The notes beneath the pieces were generated by a model. That model ran no database searches. It saw only the letters and a list, made by a program, of their open reading frames with translations, and was not told the origin of the DNA. This document shows positions 1-10,794 of a stretch of 64,000 bases of DNA, piece by piece. Made by a program: the position numbers and the translations under genes. This stretch comes from Marinobacter sp. (GTDB taxonomy: Bacteria; Pseudomonadota; Gammaproteobacteria; Pseudomonadales; Oleiphilaceae): assembly GCA_022565395.1 (NCBI GenBank), contig JAIUMV010000003.1, forward strand, positions 186,001 to 250,000, written 5' to 3'. The stretch's first letter is position 1; every line of letters starts with the position of its first letter.

Positions 1-170
<170 letters not shown>

Positions 171-264
171 TCAGGTGGCGGCTGGAAAACTGCAGCCGCC
201 CTTTCTGAGGGCTTTCAGCCATGCCTGACAGGTGCTGTGGTATCAGATGTTGTGGCAACAGGCG

Positions 265-906
265 CTAGTGGTATTGCGCACTGTTGGCCTGTTTGGCCAG
301 TTCAGCGGCGTGCTCCGCCACTTTGCGCCGGGCGAAAATCAACTGCCAGCGGCGCCCGCCGGACTGGTGCCAGAGCACCGCCGAGCGAATACCCGCCAGC
401 AGCAGGGCGCGAATCCTGGCGGCATTCTCCTCTACCTTGAGGTGGTTGGGATTGCCGGTGACCTGGATGCGCAGCCGGAAGGTGCTGATGGTATCGGTGT
501 AGACGGATGCCAGGTTGCTGACCAGATTGCTGTGGCTATAGCCGAAATGATCGGCGGTGTGACGTGCCTGGTTGATTCGCTGACCGATGATATCAAGCAT
601 CTCCGGACGCCGCCGCAACTGGCTTTCCAGCTGGATCAGGTTGAGGCCGTAACGAAGGATTTCAACATCTCTCGGTTGCGCCTGATTGGTCAGCACCTGA
701 CTGAGGGTCGTCAGTCCGTCCCGCAGGTCACGCAACTCGCCGTAGACCGACAGGGTGTCCGGCGGGTTGGTTGCAAACAGTGAGCGGATGCAGGTTTCAA
801 AAGATGACGCCGTCACCTGGCCCTGATGGGCCAGCTGTTGAACCTGGGCGGCGGCCTGGAAGAGCCCTGCCAGCGCCAGGGTTTGGTCATGAATGGATTT
901 GCTCAA
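265..906 (-). CDS. hflD: High frequency lysogenization protein HflD homologue
   Basis: The 213-residue product matches HflD along its length: an all-helical protein with the N-terminal stretch DQTLALAGLFQAA and the central LRYGLNLIQLE segment. In E. coli HflD is a peripheral inner-membrane protein that binds phage lambda CII; its housekeeping role is not well defined. The only in-frame initiator available is TTG at 906, because the mnmA stop lies two codons upstream in the same frame. The TTG follows the mnmA stop by 3 nt, which suggests translational coupling. The purB start lies 139 bp beyond the stop codon. Family call secure; start reasonably secure. Confidence 0.88.
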   Translation of the reverse strand: MSKSIHDQTLALAGLFQAAAQVQQLAHQGQVTASSFETCIRSLFATNPPDTLSVYGELRDLRDGLTTLSQVLTNQAQPRDVEILRYGLNLIQLESQLRRRPEMLDIIGQRINQARHTADHFGYSHSNLVSNLASVYTDTISTFRLRIQVTGNPNHLKVEENAARIRALLLAGIRSAVLWHQSGGRRWQLIFARRKVAEHAAELAKQANSAQYH

Positions 907-909
907 GGT

Positions 910-2061
910 TCAAGCCTGTTGTTGGATAAAGTCTGCGACAGACAGATGATTGTCCCGCCAGGTGGATTCAATGACACCTCCGCCGAGGCAGATATCGCCA
1001 TCGTAGAACACCACGGACTGGCCGGGTGTCACCGCCCGTTGCGGTTCATCAAACACCACCTGTACGCCCCGTTTATTAGATACGACGGCACAGGGCTGAT
1101 CGGGTTGGCGGTAGCGGGTTTTGGCCGTGCAACGGAATTCGGGGGCGGGCGGCTGGCCGGCGACCCAGTCAATGGGACCGCTGTGCAGGCCGCGGCTGAA
1201 CAGCAATGGGTGCTGCTTGCCTTGCACGGCGATCAGGAGGTTCTGGCTCAGGTCTTTTTCCGCGACGTACCAGGGCTCATCGCCAAACGCCTTGAGACCG
1301 CCGATACCCAATCCCTGGCGTTGGCCGATGGTGTGATACATCAGGCCCTGATGCTGGCCGATGACGATGCCGTCCGGGGTTTCGATGCTCCCGGGCTGTG
1401 CCGGGATATACTGCTTGAGGAAGTCACGGAACTTGCGCTCGCCGATAAAGCAGATACCGGTGGAGTCCTTTTTGTCATGGGTGACAAAACCCTGCTCCGC
1501 AGCAATGCGACGCACCTCTGGTTTTTCGATCTCGCCCACGGGAAATAAGGTGCGGGCAATGCGTTCACCGGACACAGCGTGAAGGAAGTAGCTTTGGTCC
1601 TTGTTGCTGTCCAGCCCTTTGAGGAGCTGCGCCTGGCCTTCCGCTGCGCTGGCCTCCCGCCTGCGGGCGTAATGCCCGGTGGCAATATAATCGGCCCCGA
1701 GGGTTACGGCATAGTCGAGAAATGCGCGAAACTTTACTTCCTTGTTGCAGAGAATATCCGGGTTGGGGGTACGTCCGGCCTTGTACTCGGCGATGAAATG
1801 CTCGAATACCCGGTCCCAGTATTCCGCAGAAAAGCTGGCGGTATGCAGTTTGATGCCAATATGATCGGCAACGGCCTGGGCGTCCGCGAGATCGGCCATG
1901 GCGGTACAGTATTCGGTGCCATCGTCCTCATCCCAGTTTTTCATGAACAGGCCTTCCACCCGGTAGCCCTGATCTTTCAGCAGCCAGGCGGCGACTGAGG
2001 AGTCCACACCGCCGGACATGCCGACGATAACGCGGGTTTCAGAAGGTGGTTTTGCCGTCAT
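910..2061 (-). CDS. mnmA: tRNA-specific 2-thiouridylase MnmA
   Basis: MnmA makes the 2-thio group of s2U34 in tRNA-Lys, -Glu and -Gln, using ATP to adenylate U34 and sulfur relayed from the Tus proteins. The 383-residue product has the PP-loop SGGVDSS at residues 16-22, the first catalytic cysteine in ILCNKEVKF (Cys105) and the second in [11 protein letters not shown] (Cys204), followed by the C-terminal beta-barrel region. Length fits the family (E. coli about 370). The ATG at 2061 lies 22 bp after the Nudix stop and hflD follows by 3 nt, so rluE-nudix-mnmA-hflD looks like one transcription unit. Confidence 0.97.
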   Translation of the reverse strand: MTAKPPSETRVIVGMSGGVDSSVAAWLLKDQGYRVEGLFMKNWDEDDGTEYCTAMADLADAQAVADHIGIKLHTASFSAEYWDRVFEHFIAEYKAGRTPNPDILCNKEVKFRAFLDYAVTLGADYIATGHYARRREASAAEGQAQLLKGLDSNKDQSYFLHAVSGERIARTLFPVGEIEKPEVRRIAAEQGFVTHDKKDSTGICFIGERKFRDFLKQYIPAQPGSIETPDGIVIGQHQGLMYHTIGQRQGLGIGGLKAFGDEPWYVAEKDLSQNLLIAVQGKQHPLLFSRGLHSGPIDWVAGQPPAPEFRCTAKTRYRQPDQPCAVVSNKRGVQVVFDEPQRAVTPGQSVVFYDGDICLGGGVIESTWRDNHLSVADFIQQQA

Positions 2062-2083
2062 ATGAAGGTGCTCTGTACTGCGA

Positions 2084-2560
2084 TCAGTGGGACGCCAGTT
2101 TACCAGCCCCAGGGCCTGTCGTCTCGACGATCAGGTCCAGAGGGAAGCGCCGTCCGGCCAGATAGTCCTCGATACAGCGGATCACCAGCGGGCTGCGCAT
2201 CTGATCGGCGCGCGCGCGGATGGTATCCAGGTCCAGCCAGTGGGCGGCACGAATATCCTTGTCCAGTTGGTCTGTGAGCCGTGTTACCGCCGTCGCGGCA
2301 AAGCAAAAGCGGTAATAGGTGGCGCCATTGGCGGGTGCCAGGTAGGTGTAGACCCCCAGCAGGTGGGTGAGTTCCACCTGCCAGCCCGTTTCCTCCAGCG
2401 CCTCACGGCAGGCAGCCTCGAAAATGGACTCATGTTCCTCGATATGGCCTGCGGGTTGGTTGTAGACCAACTGTTGGTGGGATAACTCCTCAACCAGCAG
2501 AAAGCGACCTTCCGCATCCTGCACGACGACAGCGACAGTGGCGTGGGGTTTCCAGGTCAT
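2084..2560 (-). CDS. nudJ: Nudix hydrolase, NudJ-like
   Basis: A 158-residue protein with a complete Nudix box at residues 38-60 (GX5EX7REUXEEXGU, seen as G-HIEEH-E then REALEETGW). NudJ-type enzymes hydrolyse nucleoside di- and triphosphates and thiamin pyrophosphate precursors. Assignment to NudJ rests on the [13 protein letters not shown] start, the family length and the conserved position beside mnmA and rluE, as in E. coli. The ATG overlaps the rluE stop by 4 nt (ATGA), indicating coupled translation. The substrate is inferred from the family. Confidence 0.88.
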   Translation of the reverse strand: MTWKPHATVAVVVQDAEGRFLLVEELSHQQLVYNQPAGHIEEHESIFEAACREALEETGWQVELTHLLGVYTYLAPANGATYYRFCFAATAVTRLTDQLDKDIRAAHWLDLDTIRARADQMRSPLVIRCIEDYLAGRRFPLDLIVETTGPGAGKLASH

Positions 2561-3198
2561 CGGGTTTCTCGTGGTCGGTAGGTGGTTTTACCGGCAGGGC
2601 GTGCGCCGGGCCGGCGTCGGGCGCGGGCCTTGTGATGCTTGGCTGGTTTGCCGGGGATAGCCAGGGTCAGCGTCCGCAGCTCGCCAGGGGACAAGCCATC
2701 CAGCGTCCATTCGCCGATGCGGTAACGCACCAGCCGCAGGGTTGGGAAGCCTACGGCAGCAGTCATGCGCCTGACCTGCCGGTTACGCCCCTCGTAGATG
2801 ATGAGGCGCAGCCAGGATGTGGGAATGTTAACGCGTTCGCGGATCGGCGGGACTCGCGGCCACAGGGCAGGCTCGTCCATGGCTTCGGCGCTGGCAGGCA
2901 GGGTGATGCCATCCTTCAACAACACGCCAGCGGTAAGTCGGGCGAGGGCCTCCTCGGTGATAAGGCCCTCCACCTGCACCCAGTACTCCTTCGGCATTTT
3001 CTGTTCCGGTGCGGCGATCCGATGCTGCAGCGAGCCGCTGTCCGTCAGCAACAGCAGGCCTTCCGAATCATAATCCAGCCGCCCTGCAGGATAGACGCCT
3101 GGGATACTGATATGGTCTGCGAGGGTTGCCCGGCCTTCACCGCCGGTGAACTGGCAAAGGGTATTGAAGGGCTTGTTGAACAAAATCAGTTTGGCCAC
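2557..3198 (-). CDS. rluE: 23S rRNA pseudouridine synthase RluE
   Basis: RluE isomerises U2457 of 23S rRNA to pseudouridine. The RsuA-family core is clear: [14 protein letters not shown] at the N-terminus, the catalytic aspartate in [11 protein letters not shown], and the late motif [12 protein letters not shown], followed by a basic tail. I chose GTG at 3198, which gives 213 residues beginning [11 protein letters not shown]. The frame stays open upstream to an ATG at 3360, but that stretch is proline- and arginine-rich and not family-like. E. coli RluE has a short basic N-terminal extension, so an intermediate start is possible. Overlaps the Nudix gene by 4 nt. Confidence 0.87.
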   Translation of the reverse strand: MAKLILFNKPFNTLCQFTGGEGRATLADHISIPGVYPAGRLDYDSEGLLLLTDSGSLQHRIAAPEQKMPKEYWVQVEGLITEEALARLTAGVLLKDGITLPASAEAMDEPALWPRVPPIRERVNIPTSWLRLIIYEGRNRQVRRMTAAVGFPTLRLVRYRIGEWTLDGLSPGELRTLTLAIPGKPAKHHKARARRRPGARPAGKTTYRPRETR

Positions 3199-3439
3199 TG
3201 GATGCGCAGGCTGTCCTGTATCTGAATAAAAGGCGGATGATGGGCATACTACTAAAGGGCTGTCGCGCGGGAAAGTGTGGGGAGGGCAGGTTACGGGTAC
3301 CTGGTACCGTCGTGTAGGTCCGCGGGGCGTAGGGGGTGTGGCTATCGGATGGAAAGGCACACAGAAGCACTGCCAGGGCAGGATTCCCTGTAGTCAGCAT
3401 AACCGGTGCTTGCCGGGGCACCGGTTTAGCCTAGATCCC

Positions 3440-3730
3440 TCAGGCGTTGGCGGCGCGGCGTCTTGCCTCGTTAGTATCTGTGGCGGAAGAACTGGTGTCT
3501 GTTCTTTCGCTTTGCGAGGCGCCGGCGTCTGCTGGCAGAATATTTACCGCATGCGTGCCTTTGTCACCGGGTTTTTTATCAAACAACACGGGCTGGCCAG
3601 CCTTTAAGGTTTTGTAACCGTCCATCTGAATAGAAGAAAAGTGGACGAACAGGTCGTCACTGCATCCATCTTCGACAATGAAACCGTAACCTTTGGCGTT
3701 GTTGAACCATTTAACTTTACCTTGAGGCAT
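3440..3730 (-). CDS. cspD: Cold-shock domain protein, CspD-like
   Basis: The 96-residue protein starts [20 protein letters not shown] and carries RNP1 (KGYGFI) and RNP2 (LFVHF), so it is a five-stranded OB-fold single-strand nucleic acid binder. Beyond the 67-residue cold-shock domain there is a hydrophilic Ser/Thr/Glu-rich tail of about 30 residues, longer than in CspA paralogues and typical of the CspD group next to clpS. E. coli CspD inhibits replication in stationary phase; that role here is inference. A GGGAGTGG ribosome-binding sequence precedes the ATG. Transcribed divergently from clpS. Confidence 0.9.
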   Translation of the reverse strand: MPQGKVKWFNNAKGYGFIVEDGCSDDLFVHFSSIQMDGYKTLKAGQPVLFDKKPGDKGTHAVNILPADAGASQSERTDTSSSATDTNEARRRAANA

Positions 3731-4015
3731 TTTCCACTCCCTTGTTTTATTTTTCAGCTACTTACTTCGCCGGGCAGCGCATTGCCCGGCACTCTTGGTA
3801 AAGCGGCCCGCTGTTTGAGTGCGAGCCGTGTTACACAATTTTACAGTTGAGTTGTAACTGTTGACCAATTTTCACTCAGAGTCAAGAGGCAAAACGCTGG
3901 TGACCCGTTGGGCCGTGGCGTTATCATGTGTTTTGATAATGGGAGCACACTTGTCGCCTTGAAAAGTCGGGCGACTGACGCCAACTTACAATCAGTGACC
4001 GAATTTCGGTATGGA
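3731..4015. promoter_or_regulatory. Divergent cspD-clpS intergenic region
   Basis: This 285-bp gap must hold the promoters of both cspD (leftward) and clpS (rightward). It is visibly AT-richer than its flanks. Two short inverted repeats stand out: ACAGTT/AACTGT at 3843-3848 and 3856-3861, and TTATCA/TGATAA at 3921-3926 and 3934-3939. The second overlaps a TGATAAT sequence that resembles a -10 element. No convincing complete sigma70 pair was found. Operator function is speculative. Confidence 0.45.
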
Positions 4016-4378
4016 ATGATGCGGACTATCAGAAATTCTCTACTAATATTAAATCAGGAAGGGCAAGACGAACCCGGTCATCACGACGGATTGGTCGTGG
4101 CACCGCAGAAGCCGGCCCTGAAGCGACCAGCCAGGTTCCGGGTGGTGTTGCTCAACGATGACTACACCCCCATGGACTTTGTGGTAGAAGTCTTGATGAG
4201 GTTCTTCGGAATGAACGAAGAGAAGGCGACGCAGGTGATGCTGCTCGTCCATACGCAGGGAAAGGCCGTATGTGGGGAATATACCCGAGACATCGCAGAG
4301 ACGAAGGCAGCGCAGGTGAACCAGTATTCCTCGGAATGTGAACACCCGCTGCTTTGCGAGATTGAGAGAGCCGACTGA
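4016..4378 (+). CDS. clpS: ATP-dependent Clp protease adaptor ClpS
   Basis: ClpS binds proteins with N-terminal Leu, Phe, Tyr or Trp and hands them to ClpA. The core is unmistakable: [19 protein letters not shown], then the pocket-lining segment [13 protein letters not shown] and the C-terminal EHPLLCEIE. The start is uncertain. The frame is open from 3908, but ATG at 4016 (or 4019) gives 120 residues, closest to the usual 105-120; neither has a strong Shine-Dalgarno sequence. clpA begins 18 bp downstream, so the two are cotranscribed. bpt and aat, which create the N-degrons ClpS reads, lie 4-5 kb away. Confidence 0.93.
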   Translation: MMRTIRNSLLILNQEGQDEPGHHDGLVVAPQKPALKRPARFRVVLLNDDYTPMDFVVEVLMRFFGMNEEKATQVMLLVHTQGKAVCGEYTRDIAETKAAQVNQYSSECEHPLLCEIERAD

Positions 4379-4396
4379 ACTATTTGGGGTAGGCCC

Positions 4397-6664
4397 ATGC
4401 TGAGTAAAGATCTTGAAGTGACGCTGAATATGGCGTTCAAGAATGCGCGAGACAAACGTCATGAATTCATGACCGTGGAGCATCTCCTGCTCGCATTGCT
4501 GGACAATGACTCGGCGTTGGGCGTGCTGAAAGCATGCGGGGCGGACCTGCAGCGTCTGAAGGACGAGCTGGTCGAGTTTGTTGACTCCACCACACCACTG
4601 ATTCCCAGTAACGACAAGGAGCGGGAAACTCAGCCCACCCTTGGCTTCCAGCGTGTGCTGCAGCGGGCGGTCTTCCATGTGCAGTCCTCTGGCAAAAAGG
4701 AGGTGACCGGCGCCAACGTGCTGGTGGCCATTTTCAGCGAGCAGGAAAGCCAGGCCGTTTATGTACTGAAAAAACAGAATATCGCCCGCATCGACGTGGT
4801 GAATTTCATTTCCCACGGCATCTCGCGGGTCCAGGGTGATGAGCAGGAAGGTCCGGACCACTCCCACCAGGAGGAAGCCAATGAGGACGGTATGGCCCCC
4901 AGACCGCTGGAAAGCTATGCCACCAACCTCAATGAGCAAGCCCGGCAGGGGCGGATTGACCCGCTCATTGGCCGTGAGCATGAGGTGGAACGGGTGGTTC
5001 AGATCCTGGCCCGTCGGCGCAAGAACAACCCCTTGCTGGTGGGTGAAGCCGGTGTAGGCAAAACAGCTATTGCCGAAGGCCTGGCCCGCCGCATCGTGGA
5101 CGGTGAAGTCCCCGATGTGATCTCAGATGCAGTGGTCTACTCTCTGGACCTGGGTGCGCTGCTGGCGGGCACCAAGTACCGCGGTGATTTTGAGAAGCGC
5201 CTGAAAGGGCTGCTGGCGGAGCTGAAGAAAGAAAAGCACGCCATTCTCTTTATCGACGAGATACACACCATCATCGGCGCTGGCTCCGCATCCGGTGGGG
5301 TGATGGATGCCTCCAACCTGCTCAAGCCCATGCTGAGTTCCGGTGAGCTGCGGTGTATTGGCTCCACCACCTTCTCAGAATTCCGTGGCATCTTTGAAAA
5401 AGACAGCGCTCTGGCGCGTCGCTTCCAGAAAATTGATGTCAATGAGCCGAGCGTAGAGGACACCTATCAGATCCTGCGCGGTCTCAAAGCACATTTTGAG
5501 AAGCACCACGACATCAAGTACACCGACAAGGCCTTGCGTGCCGCCTCTGAGCTGGCTGATCGCTACATCACTGACCGGCACCTGCCGGACAAGGCCATTG
5601 ATGTGATCGATGAGGCCGGTGCCCGTCAGCGCCTGCTGCCTGCGGCCAAGCGCAAGAAAGTGATCAACACCTCCTGCATCGAGGAAGTGGTGGCTACGAT
5701 TGCACGGATTCCGCCGAAGAGTGTTTCCACCAGCGACAAGGACCTGCTGCGCAATCTGGAGCGCAACCTGAAAATGGTGGTGTTCGGGCAGGATAAGGCC
5801 ATTGAATCCCTGTCCACAGCCATCAAGCTCGCTCGTGCAGGGCTGAAAGCGCCGGAGAAGCCGGAGGCCTCCTTCCTGTTTGCCGGACCGACCGGTGTGG
5901 GCAAGACCGAGGTCACCCGCCAACTGGCCAAACAACTGGGTATCGAGCTGGTACGCTTCGATATGTCGGAGTACATGGAGCGGCATACCGTATCCCGTTT
6001 GATTGGTGCACCCCCCGGTTATGTTGGATATGACCAGGGCGGTCTGCTGACAGAAGCCGTCAACAAGACCCCGCACTGTGTTCTGCTGCTGGATGAGATC
6101 GAGAAAGCGCATCCGGAAGTGTTTAACCTGCTGTTGCAGGTTATGGACCACGGCACCCTGACGGACAACAACGGACGCAAGGCGGATTTCCGCCATGTGA
6201 TTCTGGTAATGACCACGAATGCGGGGGCTGAAGTGATGAGCCGGCGCTCAATTGGCTTCAACGAACAGAGCCATGCCACCGACGGTATGGAAATCATCAA
6301 CCGCACCTTCACGCCAGAGTTCCGCAACCGGCTGGACGGCATCATCCAGTTTGGTGAGCTGCAGAAGGACACTATCACCCATGTGGTGGACAAGTTCCTG
6401 ACCGAGCTGCAGGCCCAGCTGGACGACAAGCGTGTGGTATTGCACGTGGACGACGCTGCCAAAGGCTGGCTGGCAGAGCATGGCTACGACGCAGCAATGG
6501 GTGCGAGGCCCATGGCGCGGCTGATCCAGGACAAGATCAAACGCCCCCTGGCGGAGCAGATCCTGTTTGGCAGCTTGTCGGAGAACGGTGGCGAAGTGAA
6601 TGTTCACCTGGAAGGGGATGAACTGGTCTTCGAATACGAGAACGAACCTGCCGAGGCGGTCTGA
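4397..6664 (+). CDS. clpA: ATP-dependent Clp protease ATP-binding subunit ClpA
   Basis: ClpA is the hexameric AAA+ unfoldase that feeds substrates, including N-degron proteins delivered by ClpS, into ClpP. The 755-residue product has the N-terminal double Clp repeat (1-150), a first AAA+ module with Walker A GEAGVGKT near residue 216 and Walker B LFIDEIHT, and a second with GPTGVGKT near 496 and [11 protein letters not shown]. The IGF tripeptide near residue 617 (RRSIGFNEQ) is the ClpP-docking loop, which separates ClpA from ClpB. Length equals E. coli ClpA (758). Confidence 0.98.
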   Translation: MLSKDLEVTLNMAFKNARDKRHEFMTVEHLLLALLDNDSALGVLKACGADLQRLKDELVEFVDSTTPLIPSNDKERETQPTLGFQRVLQRAVFHVQSSGKKEVTGANVLVAIFSEQESQAVYVLKKQNIARIDVVNFISHGISRVQGDEQEGPDHSHQEEANEDGMAPRPLESYATNLNEQARQGRIDPLIGREHEVERVVQILARRRKNNPLLVGEAGVGKTAIAEGLARRIVDGEVPDVISDAVVYSLDLGALLAGTKYRGDFEKRLKGLLAELKKEKHAILFIDEIHTIIGAGSASGGVMDASNLLKPMLSSGELRCIGSTTFSEFRGIFEKDSALARRFQKIDVNEPSVEDTYQILRGLKAHFEKHHDIKYTDKALRAASELADRYITDRHLPDKAIDVIDEAGARQRLLPAAKRKKVINTSCIEEVVATIARIPPKSVSTSDKDLLRNLERNLKMVVFGQDKAIESLSTAIKLARAGLKAPEKPEASFLFAGPTGVGKTEVTRQLAKQLGIELVRFDMSEYMERHTVSRLIGAPPGYVGYDQGGLLTEAVNKTPHCVLLLDEIEKAHPEVFNLLLQVMDHGTLTDNNGRKADFRHVILVMTTNAGAEVMSRRSIGFNEQSHATDGMEIINRTFTPEFRNRLDGIIQFGELQKDTITHVVDKFLTELQAQLDDKRVVLHVDDAAKGWLAEHGYDAAMGARPMARLIQDKIKRPLAEQILFGSLSENGGEVNVHLEGDELVFEYENEPAEAV

Positions 6665-6720
6665 CGGCCGCCCGATTTGCCCTGATTGCGCAAACTTCGT
6701 GCAAATACTGTCAATTTCTT

Positions 6721-6755
6721 TCAGGCGGCTATCTGTCACTCTGATAGTCGCCTGA
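6721..6755 (+). terminator. Long hairpin downstream of clpA
   Basis: TCAGGCGGCTATC at 6721-6733 pairs with GATAGTCGCCTGA at 6743-6755: 13 pairs including one G-U, with a 9-nt loop. It begins 57 bp after the clpA stop. No T-run follows on the plus strand, so it is not a canonical intrinsic terminator. It could stabilise the clpA mRNA 3' end or assist termination. Confidence 0.45.
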
Positions 6756-6833
6756 ATGTCTCCTTGCCCCTGGTGTAACGAATCGTCACGGTAGGAGATG
6801 GTCAATCATAATAACAATGACAGGAGTTCACCT

Positions 6834-7865
6834 ATGATCAGAGCGATCAGTCGTTCGCTGTTGGTTGCCTTGTGTGTGTTGTCTGGCAGTGCGTTTGCCT
6901 CGGGGCCCAAGATGCTCTGTGCCTTTGACCCGGTTGGGGCCAATGGCTTCATCTACCAGCTATTGCAATCCTACCGCCTGGATGCCATGCGCGCCGGCGT
7001 TGCCCTTACCATGCGTCCTTACACCGATGAAGATGAGCTGGTGCGAGCCTTTGAGGCTGGCGACTGTGACATGATTGCTGCCACCGATATGGGGGCACGT
7101 TTGTACAACCAGTTCACCGGCTCTATCAGCGCTATCGGCGCTATTCCCAATTATGATGACCTGCGGGTGTTACTACATATTCTCGGGAGTTCCCGGGTGG
7201 CGCAGCACATGGAAACGGACACTCACCAGGTGCTGGGTGTTACCCCCATGGGCGGTGCTTACCTGTTTGTGAATGACCGCACGATCGACCGGGTAGAACG
7301 CCTGGAAGGGCAGCGTATCACCATTCTTGCCGGGCACCATGATGCCCGCCATATGGCAGAGTATGTGGGCATGATTCCGGTAGATGCCACGGTGGCCAGC
7401 TTTGCCCGGCTGTTCAATGAAGGGCAGGCCGATGTCAGTTATGCCCCGGCTGCAGCCTACGAGACCCTGGAGATGTTCAATGGCATTGGTGACAAGGGCG
7501 GTATCATCCGCTTCCCCATTGGGCAGATCACCATCCAGCTGATTGCCCGCAAAGGGGAGTTTGATGATGCCTTTGTGCGGCAGTCCCGCCGCATCATGTC
7601 CCGCCTGTACAACGAGTCCATGCGGGTTACCCGCCAGTTCGAGACAGATATACCGGCCCATCTCTGGGTGGACATTCCCGAGGAGGCGATGAATGAGTAC
7701 TTTGAGATGCTGAGGCAGGTGCGCATTGATATTTCCCGTGGCGAGACCCGCGAGCAGTTACTGGCGGCGAACAGTTACCACGAGGAGATGCTGACCATTC
7801 TGCGCAAGGTGCGGTGCTACAACAATCCCATCAGTCAGGAGTGCGCCGCGTCAGACCGGGAGTAA
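6834..7865 (+). CDS. Putative periplasmic solute-binding protein (substrate unknown)
   Basis: The start is ATG 6834, placed by CAGGAG 8 bp upstream; it gives a 343-residue protein with a clear signal peptide (SLLVALCVLSGSAFA) and mature N-terminus near SGPKMLCAFDPVG. The body resembles proteins annotated only as putative solute-binding proteins in marine gammaproteobacteria: two alpha/beta lobes, with EAGDCDMIAATDMGARLYNQ and ADVSYAPAAAYE resembling ligand-lobe segments of TRAP/type-2 binding proteins. Cysteines are few (near the N-terminus and two near the C-terminus). No permease or ATPase lies beside it, so the transporter and ligand are unknown. It lies between clpA and the bidirectional terminator at 7901. 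Confidence 0.7.
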   Translation: MIRAISRSLLVALCVLSGSAFASGPKMLCAFDPVGANGFIYQLLQSYRLDAMRAGVALTMRPYTDEDELVRAFEAGDCDMIAATDMGARLYNQFTGSISAIGAIPNYDDLRVLLHILGSSRVAQHMETDTHQVLGVTPMGGAYLFVNDRTIDRVERLEGQRITILAGHHDARHMAEYVGMIPVDATVASFARLFNEGQADVSYAPAAAYETLEMFNGIGDKGGIIRFPIGQITIQLIARKGEFDDAFVRQSRRIMSRLYNESMRVTRQFETDIPAHLWVDIPEEAMNEYFEMLRQVRIDISRGETREQLLAANSYHEEMLTILRKVRCYNNPISQECAASDRE

Positions 7866-7900
7866 CATCTTTCGGGCAGAAGCTGCCGTGAGCGTAAACA

Positions 7901-7926
7901 AAAAAAGCCCCGTAAGGGGCTTTTTT
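7901..7926. terminator. Bidirectional intrinsic terminator
   Basis: A-run, GCCCC/GGGGC stem with GTAA loop (7907-7920) and T-run to 7926, symmetric on both strands. It sits between the convergent solute-binding gene (ends 7865) and infA (ends 7942) and should terminate both. Confidence 0.92.
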
Positions 7927-7941
7927 CATGACGTCATGAAT

Positions 7942-8160
7942 TTAGCGGGCGCGGTAGACGATGCGGCCCTTGCTCAGGTCATAGGGCGTGAGCTCCACCT
8001 TGACCTTGTCACCTGTCAGGATGCGGATGTAGTTCTTGCGCATTTTCCCAGAGATATGGGCGGTCACTACGTGGCCGTTGCTCAGCTCTACTCTGAACAT
8101 GGTGTTGGGAAGGGTATCAATAATCACGCCTTCCATTTCAATGACATCTGATTTTGCCAT
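7942..8160 (-). CDS. infA: Translation initiation factor IF-1
   Basis: A 72-residue S1/OB-fold protein reading [20 protein letters not shown] and ending GRIVYRAR, nearly identical in length and sequence to IF-1 of other gammaproteobacteria. IF-1 occupies the ribosomal A site and helps IF-2 and IF-3 during initiation. It is monocistronic here: the bidirectional terminator lies just after it and a 175-bp gap separates it from bpt upstream. The position between clpA and the aat/bpt genes matches E. coli and Pseudomonas. Confidence 0.98.
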   Translation of the reverse strand: MAKSDVIEMEGVIIDTLPNTMFRVELSNGHVVTAHISGKMRKNYIRILTGDKVKVELTPYDLSKGRIVYRAR

Positions 8161-8294
8161 CCAGTTAAAACCTCATTACGTGTCGGAATAGTGTGTAACG
8201 TGGGGCCCGGTGCCAGCGTCCTCACAAGTCGCCAGCAAAAGTAACGTTTACGAAAAGATGGACCGGTCCAACGAAATGGCGCAATTCTGCCTGA

Positions 8295-8324
8295 ATTATC
8301 GACATTTGGCAAAAACTTATACAA
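8295..8324 (-). promoter_or_regulatory. infA: Possible sigma70 promoter for infA
   Basis: On the minus strand TTGTAT (8324-8319) and GATAAT (8300-8295) are separated by 18 bp, about 135 nt upstream of the infA ATG within the bpt-infA gap. The fit to consensus is moderate and the leader would be long, so this is tentative. The rest of the 8161-8335 gap shows no open gene. Confidence 0.35.
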
Positions 8325-8335
8325 CAAAGTGACCT

Positions 8336-9046
8336 TCAGGGCGTCAGCCGCTGCCACTTGCCGTCAATCAGTGCCTCGATAGGCTGGAAGCGGGTCTTGT
8401 AGTTCATCTTGCGGCAATCGCGGATGTAGTAGCCGAGATAGATATAGGAGTAGCCGCAGCGGCGGGCTTCCTCAATCTGCCAGAGCACCCCCAGGGTGCC
8501 CAGGCTGCGGTGCTCCATGTCAGGATCAAACAGGGTGTAGATGGCCGACAGACCATCCGTCAGGCGGTCTACTACCGACAGACCCACCAGGTACTGCCCC
8601 AGTCGCATTTCCAGAAACTCACTGTCTGAGGCGCCTTCCACCAGGAAGGAGGTGAACTGTTCACGGCTCGGTGGATACATGTCGCCATCCGCATGACGCC
8701 CACTGATATAGCGTGCGTAGAGGGCGTAGTAGCTTTCGTTGAACTGGGCAGGCACAAACTGGCCGCTGAGATCGCGGTTTTTCTGCAGAACGCGGCGCTG
8801 GTTGCGGTCGGGTTCAAAGGCCGCCACCGGGATGCGTACCGGGATACAGGCCTGACATCCTTCGCAGTGGGGGCGGTAGTAGTGGGAGCCGCTGCGACGG
8901 AAACCGAGCTCCGTCAGCTGACTGTAGAGTCGCCGGTCCACCTGGGCGCGGGGGTCCACAAACATGGTGGTTGCTTCCCGGTCGTCCAGGTAGCTGCACT
9001 CATGGGGGGGTGTTGCGAAGAACACCAGGGTTTTGAGGCTGCTCAT
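8336..9046 (-). CDS. bpt: Aspartate/glutamate leucyltransferase (Bpt, Ate1-type)
   Basis: Bpt moves leucine from Leu-tRNA to N-terminal Asp or Glu, making an N-degron recognised by ClpS. The 236-residue product has the ATE N-terminal cysteine segment (PHECSYLDDREA, then YYRPHCEGCQACIPVR) and the C-terminal domain motif YIYLGYYIRDCRKMNYKTRF. The spaced cysteines in HCEGCQAC are characteristic. The ATG at 9046 abuts the aat stop at 9047, so the two are translationally coupled. Leucine specificity (rather than arginine) is inferred from the bacterial clade and from the aat neighbour. Confidence 0.93.
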   Translation of the reverse strand: MSSLKTLVFFATPPHECSYLDDREATTMFVDPRAQVDRRLYSQLTELGFRRSGSHYYRPHCEGCQACIPVRIPVAAFEPDRNQRRVLQKNRDLSGQFVPAQFNESYYALYARYISGRHADGDMYPPSREQFTSFLVEGASDSEFLEMRLGQYLVGLSVVDRLTDGLSAIYTLFDPDMEHRSLGTLGVLWQIEEARRCGYSYIYLGYYIRDCRKMNYKTRFQPIEALIDGKWQRLTP

Positions 9047-9763
9047 TCAGACCTCCCCGGAACTGGGCCACGGCGAGTCGATCTGCCAACCGGTCTGGTC
9101 CGGCAATTGATCGACGTTCTCCTGCAGTATAGATAAAAATTCAGTGCGGGGAATAGTGTGGGCACCCAGGGTCAGCAGGTGGTCGTTTTCCACCTGGCAG
9201 TCCAGCAGGCGGTAGCCCCAGCGGGCCAGCTGCTGACAAAGGGTCACAAAAACCACTTTTGACGCGTTGGTTTCGCGGCTGAACATGGACTCGCCGAAGA
9301 AACAGCGCCCCAGAGCGACACCATAGAGGCCGCCCACCAGCTCGCCCTCGCGGTTCCAGGCCTCAAAGGAATGGGCCAGGCCTTGTTGGTGGAGGGTTTC
9401 ATAGGCCTCAATCATTTCAGGGATGATCCAGGTGCCCTCCGGTCGGGCGCTGCCACAGCGTCGAATGACCTCGCGGAAGGCCTGGTCACTGGTGATGCGG
9501 AAACGCTGTTGGTTGAGGGTGCGGCGCAGGCTGCGGGAGACGTGCTCCTCGCCGGGAACAATGACGCAACGTGGGTCGGGGCTCCACCAAAGGATGGGCT
9601 GGTTCTCACCGTACCAGGGGAAAATACCGGACCGGTAGGCCAGCACCAGGCGTTCCGGTGCCAGGTCCCCCCCTGCGGCGAGCAGGCCGTCAGGGTCCCG
9701 CAATGCTTCATCCGGGGGTGGGAACCACAGGAAGTCTGGGTCGAGCCAGGGGAGTGTGCTCAT
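9047..9763 (-). CDS. aat: Leucyl/phenylalanyl-tRNA--protein transferase
   Basis: Aat attaches Leu or Phe to proteins with N-terminal Lys or Arg, generating N-degrons. The 238-residue product begins [17 protein letters not shown] and carries the family's [14 protein letters not shown] and [10 protein letters not shown] segments and the C-terminal [16 protein letters not shown]. The start is ATG 9763; an upstream in-frame TTG at 9790 lacks family similarity. It lies 47 bp downstream of trxB and directly upstream of bpt, so trxB-aat-bpt probably form an operon. Confidence 0.96.
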   Translation of the reverse strand: MSTLPWLDPDFLWFPPPDEALRDPDGLLAAGGDLAPERLVLAYRSGIFPWYGENQPILWWSPDPRCVIVPGEEHVSRSLRRTLNQQRFRITSDQAFREVIRRCGSARPEGTWIIPEMIEAYETLHQQGLAHSFEAWNREGELVGGLYGVALGRCFFGESMFSRETNASKVVFVTLCQQLARWGYRLLDCQVENDHLLTLGAHTIPRTEFLSILQENVDQLPDQTGWQIDSPWPSSGEV

Positions 9764-9810
9764 AGGGATGGCTGGCAGGTGCCGCAACAACGGACACCTG
9801 CCAGTAGGCC

Positions 9811-10794
<984 letters not shown>

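Noticed and set aside
2557-3360. Longer rluE product starting at ATG 3360
   Set aside because: The extra 54 residues are low-complexity and unlike the family; GTG 3198 fits the conserved N-terminus better, though a short basic extension cannot be excluded.
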